Positions 5,399 to 7,133 of a stretch of 7,133 nucleotides of DNA are shown here, piece after piece. Both the position numbers and the translations under genes were made by a program. The notes under the pieces are model-generated. The model was not told the DNA's origin. It ran no database searches and saw only the letters and a list, made by a program, of their open reading frames with translations. The stretch lies in assembly GCA_043424615.1 (NCBI GenBank), contig JBHWOX010000038.1, positions 1 to 7,133 on the forward strand. Reading direction: 5' to 3'. This DNA comes from JAUNQW01 sp043424615 (GTDB taxonomy: Bacteria > Bacillota > Bacilli > Lactobacillales > Carnobacteriaceae_A). Positions within the stretch are counted from its first letter, which is position 1. Each line of letters opens with the position of its first letter.

Positions 5399-6255
5399 TT
5401 TATAGCAAAGACGCCGCATTCTCTTATCCAATACTAAGTCATTCAAGCACTTCCTATGACGACTGTTATTTTTACTTTAATATAGATGATATCGTCGATG
5501 AGGGAGATGCTTATAGCTTTACTTTTAGCTATGATATCGAATCTGAATTTATTAAGGATTTAGTTAAAAGAGGAGCCGCTGTTTTAATTTTAATCATTCA
5601 ATCAGATGATAATGTTTTCTTTGAATTAAAGAAAAATCAAACACATATTTCTATTCCTAAATCACGTTTAACCTTTGATAATAAAGTTTTGTCCCAGCTA
5701 CACATTCAATCCTTGACGGATATCGACTTCTCAAGCTGTCAAGAACTTCATGAGTTTTATGCATCAAAAAAAGAGGAAATCAAGCTAGGGGCTCATACTT
5801 TACTCGCTTATTCTAATGTGTCCGCCGTAAAAAATATGGGCAAAGAAGGGGTTCAGCTTTTTGAAAAAGCGATCGATCCTTCAATGTCTGTGGACTATGA
5901 AGCAGAGGTCGGAACTGATCAGATTATTTTAAAATTTAGAGAAGAACGTTTTTTACTACAATCATTGAATAGCAACCGCCATGTGATGAATTTATATTTG
6001 TATCAGGGATTGGAGATGGCTCTACAACAATTTATTTTAGAACATCTTGAGGCGGACGAAGAAATTTTAATTTTAGAAGATTTAGAAAGTAGTACTCTCA
6101 ATAACTTGCACGATAAATTATATCAATTATTAATTGCTAAAGGTGTTGAAGACGTGAATTTAGAGCAATTGGACGTCTTGGTTCAAACAATAGCTCCAGA
6201 CCTGATTCTTAAGTTCACTCAGGCTATTGAAAGGTTGTGTGAAAATGGAGATTAG
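5395..6255 (+). CDS. Unrecognised protein, middle gene of the GHKL ATPase operon
   Basis: A soluble, acidic 286-residue protein that I cannot assign to a family. The first ~115 residues read as alternating beta strands, for example DDCYFYFNIDD (22-32), AYSFTFSYDI (39-48), AAVLILIIQS (61-70) and THISIPKSRL (83-92), suggesting a beta-sandwich or barrel. Residues about 115-200 are mixed, with D-Q-I-I-L-K-F (175-181) and L-N-S-N-R-H-V-M-N-L (191-200). The rest is helical (YQGLEMALQQFILEHL at 203-218, LDVLVQTIAPDLILKF at 259-274). There is no signal peptide, membrane segment, Walker motif or convincing nuclease motif. The ATG overlaps the ATPase stop as ATGA, and GGAGGTG stands 5 bases upstream, so the start is secure. 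The 3' end overlaps the third gene by 11 bases. The tight coupling suggests a partner or adaptor made in step with the ATPase. Confidence 0.8.
   Translation: MIYSKDAAFSYPILSHSSTSYDDCYFYFNIDDIVDEGDAYSFTFSYDIESEFIKDLVKRGAAVLILIIQSDDNVFFELKKNQTHISIPKSRLTFDNKVLSQLHIQSLTDIDFSSCQELHEFYASKKEEIKLGAHTLLAYSNVSAVKNMGKEGVQLFEKAIDPSMSVDYEAEVGTDQIILKFREERFLLQSLNSNRHVMNLYLYQGLEMALQQFILEHLEADEEILILEDLESSTLNNLHDKLYQLLIAKGVEDVNLEQLDVLVQTIAPDLILKFTQAIERLCENGD
6229..6234 (+). promoter_or_regulatory. Ribosome binding site that sets the third gene's start at 6245
   Basis: GAAAGG lies 10 bases before ATG 6245-6247. The alternatives are worse: TTG at 6227 overlaps this site, and GTG at 6239 is only 4 bases away. 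Confidence 0.45.
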
Positions 6256-7018
6256 ATTATTGACTGAAGATTATAATCATCGTCATGATTTATATGAAGA
6301 TTTTATGGCCGACCAGCTGAATCATCAGGCAGATTATTTTAGTTCAGAAAGTGTATATCTTGATGAAGCGCCAGATTTTCCTATTTATATGGGGAATTTA
6401 TATGGTAAAAATAAAAATCAGGCTATGAAAAAAGCTTATCTTATTTTGAAAGAATATTATATTCATTTACCACGCCATATTCATATGAATGGTTGTTTTT
6501 GGCACTCTCTTTTAATGACTAAGCGAGATTATTTAATGGAACTCTATGGGGATAGAATAAATGATTATGCGGATTTTAAAAACATTATTTTGAAAAAGTT
6601 TGATTGGGAAAATTATATCTACAAGTGCGTTTTAGCAGCCGAATATATTGAAGATGCGAGCTTGAATGATCCTGATCGTGAGGATTATTATTTTGATTTG
6701 ATCGTTAATCATCTAGATTTGTATAACTATATTATTAAGTACTCTCTTTTTAGGAATAGCCAATTTATTTTAAATTACTTCCAAGCTATTGATGAATTAG
6801 GGATTGGTAGTCTAATGAAAGAACAAATTAAAAATCGGGATGACTTAGTCCTAGGAGAAGATGAGCGTTACGGTCGACGAGTTTTTCAGGAATTGAACAA
6901 CAACTATCCGGTTGTCATGGCCCCTTTTTTGAGCGTTGAAGATCTAAAAAATGAAATCATTAAGGCTCTGAGTCACTATTTAAGTGAAGAAAAGATAGGT
7001 GAAATAGTAAATAATTAA
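6245..7018 (+). CDS. DUF6339-like protein, third gene of the GHKL ATPase operon
   Basis: Taken from ATG 6245, this is 257 residues (MEIRLLTEDYNHRHD); in-frame TTG 6227 and GTG 6239 have poor ribosome-site spacing. It is mostly helical and soluble, rich in tyrosine, with no signal peptide or membrane segments. GCFWHSLLMTKRDYL (83-97) and the YKCVLAAEYIEDASLNDPDR stretch (126-145) followed by NHLDLYNYIIKYSLFRNSQF (155-174) resemble the conserved core of DUF6339. There, an L/F-W motif in a helix precedes an R-x-W-W-like helix, a short D-P-x-R-E-D-Y segment and an S-R-N-like helix. The match is by pattern memory and no search was run. DUF6339 has no known biochemical activity; members are, as far as I recall, found in defence-like neighbourhoods with ATPases. 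It overlaps the middle gene by 11 bases, and a terminator begins 5 bases after its stop, so it closes the operon. Confidence 0.75.
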   Translation: MEIRLLTEDYNHRHDLYEDFMADQLNHQADYFSSESVYLDEAPDFPIYMGNLYGKNKNQAMKKAYLILKEYYIHLPRHIHMNGCFWHSLLMTKRDYLMELYGDRINDYADFKNIILKKFDWENYIYKCVLAAEYIEDASLNDPDREDYYFDLIVNHLDLYNYIIKYSLFRNSQFILNYFQAIDELGIGSLMKEQIKNRDDLVLGEDERYGRRVFQELNNNYPVVMAPFLSVEDLKNEIIKALSHYLSEEKIGEIVNN

Positions 7019-7022
7019 TATT

Positions 7023-7055
7023 AAGCAGGCTGCGTGCCTGCTTATTTTATTTATT
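7023..7055 (+). terminator. Rho-independent terminator closing the three-gene operon
   Basis: Perfect 8-bp GC-containing stem, AAGCAGGC (7023-7030) with GCCTGCTT (7036-7043), loop TGCGT, then the T-rich tract ATTTTATTTATT. It starts 5 bases after the last stop codon, so the operon ends here and any later gene is transcribed separately. Confidence 0.88.
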
Positions 7056-7133
7056 AAAAACAATTATAAGATTAACATCTGTTATATTCTAAACAAATAA
7101 GAACTATTTCGTGTATTGTAAAATCGTTGAAAG

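Noticed and set aside
6227..6244. Six-residue N-terminal extension of the third operon gene from TTG 6227
   Set aside because: The TTG overlaps the GAAAGG ribosome site, while ATG 6245 is at proper spacing from it.
3340..7133. Direct repeats flanking the cassette as attachment sites
   Set aside because: Only short AT-rich matches (such as TTTTATTT-like words) were found on the two sides, no more than expected by chance.
7056..7133. A gene or promoter in the last 78 bases
   Set aside because: The stretch is AT-rich with no ribosome site plus open frame and no clear -35/-10 pair; too short to judge.

Overview
The window looks like chromosomal DNA from a low-GC Gram-positive bacterium, most likely Lactobacillales (an Aerococcus- or Lactobacillus-like genome). 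This is inferred from strong purine-rich ribosome binding sites, sigma-A-type promoters, short stem plus T-tract terminators and the protein families present. No rRNA, tRNA, IS element or CRISPR array was seen. The genus is not certain.

The left half (1-2953) is ordinary housekeeping or stress-type content. A zinc-independent quinone oxidoreductase of the PIG3 type runs leftwards and is cut by the window edge (1-955). A small-conductance mechanosensitive channel of the MscS family runs rightwards (1125-1982). It converges on a TetR-family regulator of the DhaS-like type (2044-2619, minus), and the two share a hairpin that can terminate transcription in both directions (1990-2026). Behind the regulator, also on the minus strand, is a 77-residue small membrane protein (2720-2953) that starts at TTG and has its own terminator.

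A non-coding gap of about 530 bases (2954-3481) follows. It is rich in inverted repeats. The most striking is a 102-bp element whose left arm is the Shine-Dalgarno sequence of a 33-codon ORF and whose right arm is its complement. This layout resembles a type I toxin mRNA or a relic of one. Downstream come a TTTGACA-N12-TGTCAAA palindrome and a good sigma-A promoter.

The right half (3482-7018) is a tight three-gene operon, visibly more AT-rich than the left half and closed by its own terminator. It encodes a 638-residue GHKL (Hsp90/MutL/MORC-like) ATPase with clear N, G1 and G2 boxes and a very basic linker. A 286-residue protein of unrecognised family follows, and then a 257-residue protein resembling the DUF6339 family. 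The reading frames overlap by 4 and 11 bases, so translation is probably coupled. An orphan GHKL ATPase with two partner proteins, in a compact AT-rich cassette with its own promoter and terminator, is typical of bacterial conflict (anti-phage) islands. I know of no named system with exactly this composition, and no nuclease, protease or other effector motif is visible. I consider this the candidate undescribed system of the window.
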